Assembly (NCBI GenBank): GCA_947034895.1
Contig: OX344762.1
Location: 15,009,501-15,073,500 of the forward strand
From: Rhytidiadelphus loreus
Taxonomy: Eukaryota; Streptophyta; Bryopsida; Hypnales; Hylocomiaceae
DNA length: 64,000 bases
Direction of reading: 5' to 3'
The translations under genes were made by a program, and so were the position numbers. The notes below the pieces were generated by a model. It made no database searches, had not been told where the DNA came from, and saw nothing but the letters and a program-made list of their open reading frames with translations. Shown piece after piece: positions 50,816-60,660 of this stretch (the first letter of the stretch is position 1; every line of letters starts with the position of its first letter).

Positions 50816-52036
50816 TTCATTTTGATTTTGCTATATATCCCCCAAAATTTAATTTTTTGGTTTAGGTTTATAGTTTATGAATGACATTAATTTATTAAGA
50901 TTGTTAGGGTTTGTATTGTTGATTTGGAAACTTTTTTATCTAATTTTGAATTGCTTCAATGCTTCTCGGAATCCAATAGCCATCTTAGAGGTCATTTGTA
51001 GAAATGTAATAATTTATGCAACAACAAAATTTTCCGTCATTTAGAGCTATTCAGAATCCTAAAGGCTATAATTATTAACTACAAAACTATGGAACAATCA
51101 CTTCAACAAAGTTTTTTGGCGACAATAATGTGTCCCTTGGAACCAAAGAGCATTTTCCCAAATCATTTGTAGAATTGTAATACTTCACCCAAATTACAAT
51201 ACACTACAGTCTTGCTGAATTCATCTTTTTTAATGTATTTTTTTTATGTTTACGGTTTTACAAATGATTAGAATAAGTCCTAAGAGTCCTTGAACAAACT
51301 ATTCTTCCTTTCAAGTGATTATGGTAGGAGGTCCTTAAACCGCTCATCTAAACACTGATCTGTCTTTTTCATGTATATCTACAGATGGAAGTATTTTTAG
51401 TTTATTTTTCAGTCAAAGAAAAATAGATGAGGAATCTAACTAAAGTTGTTTCATATTTTTTGAAGCATTATTGAATCAGTTACGAATTTTTGAACACAAT
51501 CTGCTATAGGTCCCTATTTGTGATCATAGACCCTTAGAAACCCATCCATGCATAGTTTGGAAAAAAATCAGGCCTTGTTCAAAAACTAGCATTGTAACAT
51601 ATATAAAACGATTGAAATGGTTTCTAAAAGCATCCCTTTCAAAATCTGGAATGAATGCTAGATTTAATTAGTATTTCAGATTTTTCAATGCTTGTAAGGA
51701 GGTAGTTGAACAATAAATTGTAATTTCGAATTAAATTAGTAAACACCTAACCACTTAGTTAGGAACAAACCCCATGTGGCTCTTAAACCATCCATCGCAG
51801 AAGTTAAAACAAATCTCATCTAGTTCAATTGTAATCCACATTTCCATTTTTCACAATTCACATATCCATTCCAGAGCCCCTACTAGTTGGTTGAAAATGC
51901 CTGGTTGATTTTACAGCCTCCTACCATATCCTTTGAAGTACATTAGAGCTAGGACAATTAATGAATCATTACTTAACCACCTCTACACAAAATTGGTGGT
52001 AATTTCATAATCTACTACTAGATGTCTACACAACAT
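50816..52036. other. Non-coding interior of the Mutator-like element
   Basis: AT-rich DNA containing the second copy of the repeat first seen at 305-480 (51365-51532). No gene is seen. Confidence 0.4.
51365..51532 (+). repeat. Dispersed AT-rich repeat, copy 2
   Basis: Matches 305-480 in block order (AAGAAAAATAGATG, ATTTTTGAACA-like, CCCTATTTGTGATCA). Its position inside the Mutator-like element suggests it is either part of that family or a later insertion. Confidence 0.5.
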
Positions 52037-52978
52037 CTATAGATTGCTATTTTGAAGAAGTAACTTCACTTCATTAAAGCTCAGACTTGGAGCATGGATA
52101 TACTTGTCATCTTCAGAAATGGCCTTGCATACAAATCTAAAGACATAATATAGATGCTTGCAATTCACCCATGATTTCCTGCTACCAAGTGCAACTGAAC
52201 TCATAGTAATAAAGTCTTCGGAGGTACAAGTAGGGAAGTCTGAAATTATGACCCGATATACCTTTTGGTGGGAAAGATACCTGACATTAAAGTTATGACT
52301 CGCCCATATCCAAGGTATGGAATGACAACTACAGATTGAATGACAACTTTCAAATTTCGTGCTGTCTTCCACTTGTTACGGTGGTCAACTGTAGGTGCAT
52401 TAGGATTACGCCTAATGGTCCTCCCCAATCGCTTCGTGGGATGCACATCAGAGTCAAATGGTTGCATATCTATATCCAGCTACGGTGGACAAAGAGAAGA
52501 CACATCTTTCTCTGCACTATCTTCATTAAAAAGGTGGAATGCTACATTGCCTACCTCTTCAGTTTGTAGTTGGAACCCTGCTTCCTCCAAGGAAAGAATC
52601 TCTGATTTGGTGAGATGTGTTTTCTTTACTACGGGCCATACAATTGGAAGAGCGGGCCAGTCGTGAACCCATTTCACCTTAGATCCTCCTACACAACGAT
52701 GAAGGTCATCTGCACAGAACCAGAAATCAAAGTTGATGATGGCCTTTGTTCCATATTTAATTAGTGATGCGTCCATTGTAGGTAGGTGTTGTCGTTCCAC
52801 TCTTTTTTGATATGTTTATTTTGGCGCCGCATTTCTTCTTCATCCCAACTTGAACGGCATGACAAGTCTTTTTTTCTTTCTTACACCTAGCAATGTGCCA
52901 TAGAGAAGGATTACAATCGGTTTCAAAAACCTTGGTAGCATGTGGACATGCCGAGCTTGGTTCACCTTCATCTCTCAC
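52037..52978 (-). pseudogene. SWIM zinc-finger gene, broken; probable MULE transposase remnant
   Basis: Minus strand. The 3' part encodes Y-R-V-I-I-S-D-F-P-T-C-T-S-E-D-F, then W-V-N-C-K-H-L-Y-Y-V-F, which fits the SWIM pattern CxC...CxH with the second Cys changed to Ser. Upstream in the same direction is a coding-like stretch with W-V-H-D-W-P and E-I-L-S-L-E-E-A. Further up is a Cys-rich segment (A-R-C-K-K..C-H..K-K-K-C-G-A-K-I) like the zinc part of FAR1/WRKY-GCM1-type transposases. An in-frame TAG lies at about 52478 and a frame change at about 52310, so no full protein is possible. No DDE catalytic core is visible between the parts. It could alternatively be a captured host SWIM gene. Confidence 0.6.
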
Positions 52979-53409
52979 AGTTGGCGTTTTTGGCTATTGG
53001 CTTTTAGTGATTTGAAATTTGAATTTGGAAAGGCTTACATTAAAGGATTTCAAATTTGGCCAATGATTGAATTCTTGTATTTGAATTACCATTAGACGAT
53101 CCTCAGTTAGATTATAAATTTTAAATAGCGCCCCATGTAGAAGATGGAGGCACATTAAAAGCTAGGAAATGGAGGCTCCCTTATTGTAAGGATGATATGT
53201 TCAAATGTAGGAATAATTATGAGGTAGGTGAGCGAAGAAGGAATGATCTCAATGATCGTTGATGTCGTCATAAATAGATGTCCTTTCATTTGATTTGATG
53301 AAAATGCATTCAACAGACTTTGAGAGTGCTATATATAGGTGAGATGGCAAAGTTGATACCATATTGAGAAATAGAATTAGTTTCATGTGAGTGTTTTCAT
53401 TTTGCAGGG
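52979..53409. other. Spacer between divergent MULE genes
   Basis: A possible bidirectional promoter between the SWIM gene (-) and the multi-exon gene (+). A splice-acceptor-like TTTTGCAG immediately precedes the ATG at 53410, suggesting a 5' UTR intron for the plus gene. Confidence 0.35.
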
Positions 53410-55189
53410 ATGCCAAAGGGTTCTCATAGGAAGAGACGTAAGGCAGGTCTTTTGTTTTCTAGTAAGAAGCAGTTAGAGAAATTGAGGATGCTTCAACGCT
53501 TGCAGAAAGCCAATAGAGGTGATGAGTCATACTATTTGGACCTTGTTGTATGAAGATGATAATATTGAAGTTGAACATATTCAGTATGGAGATAGTTGTA
53601 TACAAAGTATAGAAGGAGCGAAGGTTGCTGAGCTTGATAGCGTGGATGAAATTGAAGACGCTGTGCGTCAATCAAAAGCACTTGCAGATATCATATTGCT
53701 TGAAAGCGTAGAGTTGGTAAGTTAAACCATTTTATTTGATAGAAGATGAGTCATTAGAAGGTGAACAATTGAATTTATATGAATTTTTTTTCTTAGAAGT
53801 GCATTTAGAACAAAACATCATTTTGTGTGTTTCGAGAAGAAGATTCCAATGGTATATAGCATGTAGAAAATAGAGCTTTTTTGAACATTCTACAACCTAA
53901 AAACGAATTCAACATATTGGAATCTTCTCTGAAATCTTCAAAATCAGTAGATTTTTTGACCAAATCTTGCCCTCGTAGTTTTAAGAGAAGTTTGCTGATT
54001 TTTGTAAAATCAATCGTGTGTCTATAAAATCTGAAAAAATTAGAGTGAATGCTAAGGTTATATTTTATGCATAGAAAATTTTTGGATCCAAAATCTTCAA
54101 AATCACAGATGTTATTCAGGAGATTCTCTTGCTCTAAATCTACCAATTTTGTACTCTAAATCTACCAATTTTTATTTTTATTTTGCTCTCCCCTTCCGTC
54201 CAGTGCAACTCACACATTCTGGTTTTTTTTCTCTCTTCCATACTTTCTTTGTTTTCTTCGTGTGTTGCATTGTACATTGGTGGATGTTCTTTTGCAATGA
54301 ACTTACGAAGTGCAACAATGTAGAAGGATGGAGAGGCGCCTCAAGAAGGCGGCGAGGGTGGCAAGGGTGGCAAGGGCGTACCCAATTGCATTGAAGGTGT
54401 CAATGCTTTGGAAATTGAAGCCATCAAAACACCACAGCAAGTAACATTTTTTACCCTCTTTGAATACTTCTTAGTGTTGTAGCTCATCGCCTCGTTAACG
54501 AGGCATCAATTTTGAGTTTTTCTTACTATCCTTGGGTTCACGGAAGTTTAGAAGACATGTTCAGAAAAAAATATTTTTTGCTGATTTAGAGTGTAGAAGA
54601 CCGCCTCGTCAACGAGGTGGCAATTCGAAGCTTTCTACTGCAGGGTTCCAATTGGCTACCAAAACATTCAAAGACATGTTTCAGATTTGTTTTCAATTGC
54701 CAATTTAGGTTGCAAAAGGCTGCCTCGTCAACGAGGTGGCAAATTCAGGTTCTCTATAGTTCTCATCAATTACTCTAAGCTTGCTCTACATGTTGTAGAA
54801 TTTTTTTTTCCAATGGATGATTTTGGTTCTAGAAGACTACCTCATCAACGAGGTGGCAATTTCAGATTCTAGGGTTATGATGAACTAGTCAAAGCTTGTT
54901 AGAAATGTTGTTGAATTATTTGCTTCAATGCCTGATTTTGTTTGTAAAAGACCGCCTCGTCAACGAGGTCATAATTTGAAACTCTTTAGGATTATGATGA
55001 ACTAGGCAAAGCTTGCTTGAAATGTTGTTGGATTTTTTGCAAAGGCTGATTTTACTTGTAGAAGACCACCTCGTCAACAAGGTGACAATTTCAAATTCTT
55101 TAGGGTTATAATGAACTAGTCAAAGCTTGCTTGAAATGTTATTGGATTTCTTTTGCAAAGGCTGATTTTACTTGTAGAAGACCACCTCG

Positions 55190-55516
55190 CATTAGATGTG
55201 ATTCGGAGGGGCTGGAGGGCCGTTTCAGCCTGTTCCCAGCCCCGGGCCCCTGTCCATTCCCCCGGGCCCCGCCGAACGCGGCTGACAGGTGTGTGTTTTT
55301 TTCAAAAAGAAAAAAAAAAAAAAATTTAAAGTTCTTAAAATGGAAAACAAAGTTAAATTTTATTTTATTTAAAAATTAAAAAAATGTTGACCTGGCAGTC
55401 GCTTGGCCAGGTCAGTAGGCCCTGCGAACGTCGACTTTCGTCCAGTTTCGTCAGTTTCGTCCAGTTTTCTTCTCGGGAACTCGCGGCCCTTCCTGGGTGG
55501 GAAATCTCATCTAATG
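55190..55516. mobile_element. 327-bp inverted-repeat element, GC-rich half
   Basis: It is inserted in an array core between CCTCG and TCAACGAGG, so both boundaries are exact. The ends are CATTAGATGTGATT and, complemented, CATTAGATGAGATT (13 of 14). The left half is GC-rich (CCCGGGCCCC tracts), the middle is A/T-rich, and the right half has repeated TTTCGTC. No target duplication is visible. A diverged relative lies at 59281-59558. No coding capacity; superfamily unknown. Confidence 0.75.
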
Positions 55517-55539
55517 TCAACGAGGTGACAATTTGAAAC

Positions 55540-56469
55540 CACTACAAGAACTTTCCTATCCGTAGTGACAGAAATTTGACAAAAAACTGTCAATTGGGGT
55601 GTCAATTCGGACTTGTTGATTCGGACACCAAATTGTCAAATTACTGTCAACTCTTTGTCAATTCTGGGCTTAATTTGGTCAAAATTTGAATTTTTTGTCA
55701 CGGTAGAAGAGACTGATTTTTGGGCTAATGGCCAAAATTGTTTCCAAACAAGTAATTAATTAAGCATTATCAATTAAAAATATTACTTGTCATAATTAGA
55801 CTTCACATTCAAATACTTACTTTCAAATGCCTTTTCACGCGAGTAAATTTGTTAGAAGAAGACAAGTGCTTTATACAAAAAGGGAAGTGGTAGGTATGGC
55901 AACCCATATGGGATATATAGATTGCAAGAATTTTTTTAAAAGTGGAGTTTCAGACCTCATTTAAGCATAGTATTATACATTTTTTCAAAAAACTTTGAAC
56001 TAAGAAAGGTTGGTGAATCTGTTTAAGTTTCACCTCCAAAAATCCGTTTCAAATTTAGATCCTCCAATCAAAAGTTATGGGAAAAATTCTATAACTTTTG
56101 ATTGGAGGATCTAAATCTGAAACGGATTTTTGGAGGTGAAACTTAAACTAATTTCCCAGCTTTTCTTAGCTCAAAGTTTTCTGAATTTTTTTATTTTACT
56201 ATGCCTAAATGGGCTCTGAAATTTCACATTCAACAAAGTTCCTATGTTTTGATTATGAGCGGTCAAATCATTATCCCATAATTTTTGAGGATTCTTAATG
56301 GACAATACATTTCTCTATAAAAGAAACCTCTTTAGCTTCTAACCTCACAAAATTAAGTTGAAAAAAATCTGAAGAATTGACAATGATAAATTGTAAATAC
56401 ATTCATATTGTCCTTTTTGATAGTTTTGTGTCAAAATTTTGTAGGTTTGGACTTGATTTCCTTGTAGTG
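55540..56469. mobile_element. 930-bp non-autonomous CACTA element
   Basis: The left end CACTACAAGAA and the complement of the right end (CACTACAAGGAA) match the CACTA superfamily. Flanking triplets AAC and AAA fit a 3-bp duplication with one change: the intact array reads GAAACTCTT at this place, and removing the element plus one triplet restores it. TGTCAA repeats in both orientations fill the left subterminal 150 bases. A large foldback occupies 56020-56155. No transposase ORF is present. Confidence 0.82.
56020..56155. repeat. Near-perfect inverted repeat (hairpin) inside the CACTA element
   Basis: GTTTAAGTTTCACCTCCAAA, TCCGTTTCA and GATCCTCCAATCAAAAGTTAT are followed, after a loop of about 15 bases, by their complements. 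Arms are about 60 bases with few mismatches. A transcript could fold into a long hairpin. Confidence 0.85.
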
Positions 56470-58432
56470 AAATCTTCAGGGTCATGATGAACTATTCAAA
56501 GCTTGCCAAGCGTGTTTTCTGTTTTTTTTCTTAATGGTTGATTTTGATTGAGAAACACCACCTCGTCAACGAGGTGACAATATGAAACTCTTTAGGCTTG
56601 TGATGAAGTAGTCCAAGCTTGTTAAGGATGTTGCTGAATTTTTTTCTCCATGACTGATTTTACTTGTAGAAGATGGCCTCGTCAACGAAGTGACAATCTC
56701 AGATTTACTAGGGTTGTGATCAAGTAATCCAAGCTTGCTAAATATATTTCAGATTTTTTGTAATGGTTGATTTTGTTTCTAAAATACCACCTCGTCCCGC
56801 ACCTTGTTGATGAAATAGAGCTTCATGGACATTGATGGAGGGCTTCTCCAAGTAGAAGGATTGGACCTCATCATCAATGATGATTCTCAACCTACCATTA
56901 CCATTGCATCGGTAAGATTTGTTTTTAACTCTTTTTGCTTTTATGCATTCTTCATTGACTGTTCTTGTTGCACCATTGTGATTCATTATCCTTTGAGTTT
57001 CAATGTAATGCTTTTTACTATTAACTAATTTTTTTGTTTGAATATACCATTCATTGTAGGTGGACCACATTGTTCAAAGTGAAGGTATTGATCCAGCTTT
57101 TGAAGGTCGAATTGTGGAGGAGGTAGAACAAGATGTATGGAATGGTCAAAAACTTGACTCCAATGCTGTCATCAATAGTATGCTATTCAACGGTGGTGGA
57201 TCGGGATGGCGCTTTGATATTCCTTTGTGCAGGATGATAGGACTTCCATTAGTTTGCCCCCTCCTTCAAAGTCAAGTGAAACGATTGGAGGCTGAGTTTG
57301 TCCATGGATACTGACAAAGTGATCGTGTACTTTATGTGTACTACAAATGACAAGGGACTATGCAAATTAGTAACCCCGGAGATTGTGGAGACATGGTAGA
57401 TCATTGGATAGAGGAGAATGACCAATTTGAATGTTGGTTGAAGTCTCAACCATCCATCTCACATTTGTCAAACTATATGTTCTTTGTGTAGGATGACAAT
57501 CATAGATTGGCAGCTTGGTATGATTACATCAATAGGATGCATTGATATGATTGTGAGAAGCATATACGCGTTGATTGTATGCTTTTGGTATCAAAGGGTC
57601 GCACATGCATTCTATTGGAGGCTATGAATGACATCAATTAGTGAGTTTCAATTTCTATTTCAAATTTTTGTTTAAACTTTATCACTTTCTTTGGTGTAAT
57701 GCACTACTCTATGATTTCAAATTCCTTTATCTTACTTTCTATTTTTGTGGCTAACTGTAGGTCTACAGAGCATTCCCATGTCAAGAGCAATTTGGTTCAA
57801 TAATTGCACAGGATGAGTATCTATGGCAACATGAAACTGGAGGAATTTAAAGGTATCTTAAGCAATGAGAATTACAAAAAATGCGAGAACAGAAAACTTC
57901 CAAGTGCTTGGTATCCATTGACATCAACGTCTTCATACAATTTCTTCATCGTGTGAGTGACTGAGTATACAATGTTTGCAAAAAAAATTCATGCATTTGC
58001 TGAATTTTCTTAAATTTGTTGTACATTGGTTTAACATTCTTATTTTTCAAGTGCAGCAAGAGATTGCTATTATTTCAGATGCTGCAGTACGAACATACTA
58101 TGAGAAAACCAAGCCCGAAGATCGAACTCCAAGAGGAGTATATGATGCCATGACCCTAGCCGCCACTGTAGCTATCAAAGGGTTTCGAACAGAGTTTGAT
58201 AAGCAATCAACCATCACAAATCCCAAAAATGGCGTTGGATTTTTGGAAGAGGTATGTAATTTTGATTGCTTGCAAATGAATGAATTGCATGATTTGTATG
58301 ATTACTTTTGGTGTTGGTTTTCCCTGTGATTTTTTTTCTTTGAAATTTCAGATCTACTTGCATTACAGCGCCAATGAGAAGCTAGAGATGTCATTGAAAA
58401 AACTTCAAAGGATATCTACATGTGTAGTTTAG

Positions 58433-59280
58433 CCACACTACAAGGTTTGTTGGCTTCGTTGGTGGAACTCTACTTAGACTTCGAGGGAGGGCTTCAGATT
58501 TCCTGCCCTTGGTTTCAAGACATTAACCTTAGAGACTTGGCTCTCTAAGGCTGTTTTTTGGGCTGAGGTATATTACGAACCTTCTCTTTCATTCACGTGA
58601 TCAATACTTTCTTTTATAAGCTTGTGAATATTTGCATTCTTCTTTCATTGATGATAAAGACATTGTGAGGCCTTTTGCAAGGCCCCAAAAGAGATGTTGT
58701 TGTAAGTAAGTTGGTTGTTGTTTTCATGCATGTCTTCATTTTCTTCTATTGTTTGATATCTCAAAATTTTCTTGAACCTTCTAATTGTTTTTTCATTGCA
58801 TTTTGTAGAGGCAATCCTCTCCGGCATCTTTGCTCTCACCTTCTCCTAGTACCAAGAGTTTGCCGTGTTACATCAAGACTCTAGTGACAGCTATGGCAGA
58901 GGCTCCATCACCCATTTGTATTGCCAAACATCCTTCATACAATGTTGATGTCAGAAAGTATTTAGACCTTGAGGCTAAGGTTGAGACACCATGACTTATA
59001 TGCAGTGATAGTAGTGAAGGCAGTGATCATTCTTCTCCCATATGTGGTATTGGGTCAAATTAATCTTGTTCTAAACACTATTGTTGTTACTTGGTTTTCT
59101 AATATAATGTAGTGAGACTAAAAGGGCCACTACATTCTTCCATCTTATCATATTCTCGAGTTATTTTGCATTCTTGTGATCCTAACTGTGGTGATAAACG
59201 TCATCTTTGTTCTAAAAGAGAGTCACCCATTTTAAAAGACTTTTTCATTTTAGATGTAAATTATTAGAAGTGTTTGTAGT
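58433..59280. other. Interior of the Mutator-like element, no gene recognised
   Basis: Possibly 3' parts of the decayed gene: short coding-like segments around 58440-58560 have no clear frame. Otherwise AT-rich. Confidence 0.3.
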
Positions 59281-59558
59281 ATTAGAAGAGAATTGGCCTC
59301 TCTAAGAGACTGTTTCAGCTTGTTCCTGATTCTGTTCACACAATAGCAAGGTTGCCGTCTGACCCAGAATTAAAAAATTAAAAAAAATTAAAAAAATTGC
59401 CTCTGAAATATTTAAATAAGGAAGGGAATAAAAATTTAATGACATGGTCGTCCCTTGACTACATCAGCACTACTGCCAAAATAGCACTACAGTGCTGCAG
59501 TGAGTTCTCCAACTACCAAAAACTCACAGTCTCCTAGAGAAGTCAAATCTCCCCTAAT
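59281..59558. mobile_element. Diverged relative of the 55190-55516 element
   Basis: The left end ATTAGAAGAGAATT and the complement of the right end (CATTAGGGGAGATT) resemble the CATTAGATG ends at 55190. GTTTCAGC(T/C)TGTTCC, GCCGTCTGAC-like, GACATGG/GACCTGG and CTCGGG/CTCCTAG-like blocks follow in the same order. It is much more AT-rich than its relative, as expected for an older copy that has lost CpG-rich sequence. Confidence 0.6.
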
Positions 59559-59939
59559 GATAAAACTATTTCTTGCAATTAGCAACATTCTACTTTTTTT
59601 AAATTTGGTTTTATTTAAAATAAAATTAGTAGTAAACAAATGTTGGTATTATATAATGTAATAAATGTTGGAATTAGCATAGAAATAAATTTGGTGAATC
59701 TCAATTATAATGCTTAAAAGTAATTATAAATTTTGATTAGAAATGGTACTTCCCTTGAAATAATATTATAACATTATATAAACGTAGATCTCTAGTTTCC
59801 AAAAAATCATCCAAAACTTTAGATCTTGAATACTTTATAATTGTCCTTTAGCCTAAAGAGCTATTTTATAATCTCATCCATCAATCTTTCAAACCTTTTT
59901 TCATCCAATGCGATGAACAACACATATATTTCATCCAAA

Positions 59940-60145
59940 AAATCCAAAGATAAAAATTTCATCCAACTCCGTTCATCTCCGTTCATCCCCATTCATCTCC
60001 ATCCATCTCCATTCATCTTCATCCATCTCCATTCATCTTCATCCATCTCCATTCATCTTCATCCATCTTCATCCATCTCCATTCATCACCAATTTTCCAT
60101 TCATCTTCATTCATCTCCATTCATTACCAATTTTCCATTCATCCT
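59940..60145. repeat. CATCTCCATTCATC/TTCATC minisatellite
   Basis: Tandem imperfect units of CATCTCCATTCATCTTCATC occur near the right end of the Mutator-like element, with two larger units containing CACCAATTTTCC or TACCAATTTTCC. Confidence 0.85.
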
Positions 60146-60320
60146 CATTAGGCACTTCTATAGCCATATATTTTTATTCAAAACCATTGACATAGGCATA
60201 TTATGGTGAAAACTTCGAAAAATTTTACATGTTTAAGAAAAAATTTCAATGCTCAATGCTCAACACTCAATGCTCAACGCTCAACGCTCGTTGCTCCCCG
60301 CTCACATGGTAGCAACCCTG

Positions 60321-60329
60321 GGACTTGAG
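60321..60329. repeat. Target site duplication, right (GGACTTGAG)
   Basis: Identical to 50461-50469; marks the right boundary of the Mutator-like insertion. Confidence 0.85.
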
Positions 60330-60660
60330 TAAGCATTGAATTCTCATATCTAGAGACATCATCTACGACGAGTTTGCTTCTGCAATTATGAAACCTACCC
60401 ATTCATTTTACTCCATTGAAGGAAACTCTATGCTCCCTGATCATTGACATGTTTATGTATCAGATATGCATGCAATAAGTCAGAATCTCGATCTGGAAGA
60501 AACTAACTTCAACAATCATGGTCAAGCTCAACAGTTGGCTCGAATACAAACTAGCATTCCAGACTCTCAACCAGTCTCACTGGCTCGTTCTAGACCGCAA
60601 CGATCATGAAGACCTCCTGAGAAACTTCAAAAGTCTACATTTTTACATTTTTATTATTTA
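60321..60660 (+). pseudogene. Ty1/copia pol remnant, right part
   Basis: Directly after the Mutator-like element the copia frame resumes. The W-D-L-S at the duplication is followed by an in-frame TGA, then I-S-R-D-I-I-Y-D-E, a typical copia linker motif. An acidic/Ser-rich stretch and the basic R-P-Q-R-S with R-P-P-E follow before the expected reverse transcriptase, which is missing. There are further stops at about 60430 and 60608. Dead fragment. Confidence 0.75.

Larger units (their letters stand above)
54477..56800. repeat. Ten-unit tandem array with CCTCGTCAACGAGG core, twice interrupted
   Basis: Palindrome-centred cores start at 54490, 54604, 54723, 54840, 54955, 55069, 55185, 56561, 56677 and 56790. 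Unit spacings are 114, 119, 117, 115, 114, 116, (1376), 116 and 113. The one large gap contains insertions of 327 bp (55190-55516) and 930 bp (55540-56469); removing them leaves 119, a normal unit. Units also share TAGAAGACC and CAATTTGAAA-like parts and (A/G)GGTTATGATGAACTA. The array fills an intron of the decayed MULE gene. Confidence 0.88.
53410..58432 (+). pseudogene. Decayed multi-exon gene inside the MULE, with D-x-N-H-R (ParB/sulfiredoxin-like) motif
   Basis: Seven exon-like blocks join in phase 0: 53410-53716, 54324-54440, 56819-56911, 57060-57640, 57761-57952, 58057-58251 and 58352-58432, each bounded by usable GT/AG sites. The first is basic (K-G-S-H-R-K-R-R-K) and has a one-base frame change near 53546. 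The fourth is one frame of ~190 codons broken by TGA, TGA, TAG and TGA; it contains P-L-C-R-M-I-G-L-P-L, S-Q-V-K-R-L and D-D-N-H-R-L-A-A-W, then L-L-E-A-M-N-D-I-N. The order (partner loop, V-x-x-L, D-x-N-H-R) recalls ParB/sulfiredoxin-fold 'DGNHR' proteins; this is a weak resemblance. The fifth has TAA and TGA; the sixth and seventh are open. I do not know the product. It may be captured host sequence or an accessory MULE gene. Confidence 0.45.
50470..60320. mobile_element. Mutator-like element (MULE), 9.85 kb, with captured or accessory gene
   Basis: The left end (CAACGAC then GCTACCATGTGAGCGGGG) and the complement of the right end (CAGGGTT then GCTACCATGTGAGCGGGG) agree at 24 of 28 positions. 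They are flanked by a perfect 9-bp duplication. Subterminal clusters of TTGAGCG-type repeats follow at both ends (50495-50530; 60245-60295). Inside are a broken SWIM zinc-finger gene (-), a decayed multi-exon gene (+), a ten-unit tandem array, a CACTA element, two copies of a GC-variable small element, and GATG-type simple repeats. SWIM domains are typical of MULE transposases, which agrees with the ends and duplication. It sits inside an older copia pol frame, so it is the younger insertion. Confidence 0.8.

Noticed and set aside
54477..56800. The CCTCGTCAACGAGG array as a CRISPR
   Set aside because: Period of ~116 bp with the whole unit repeated, not short repeats with unique spacers; eukaryotic context.
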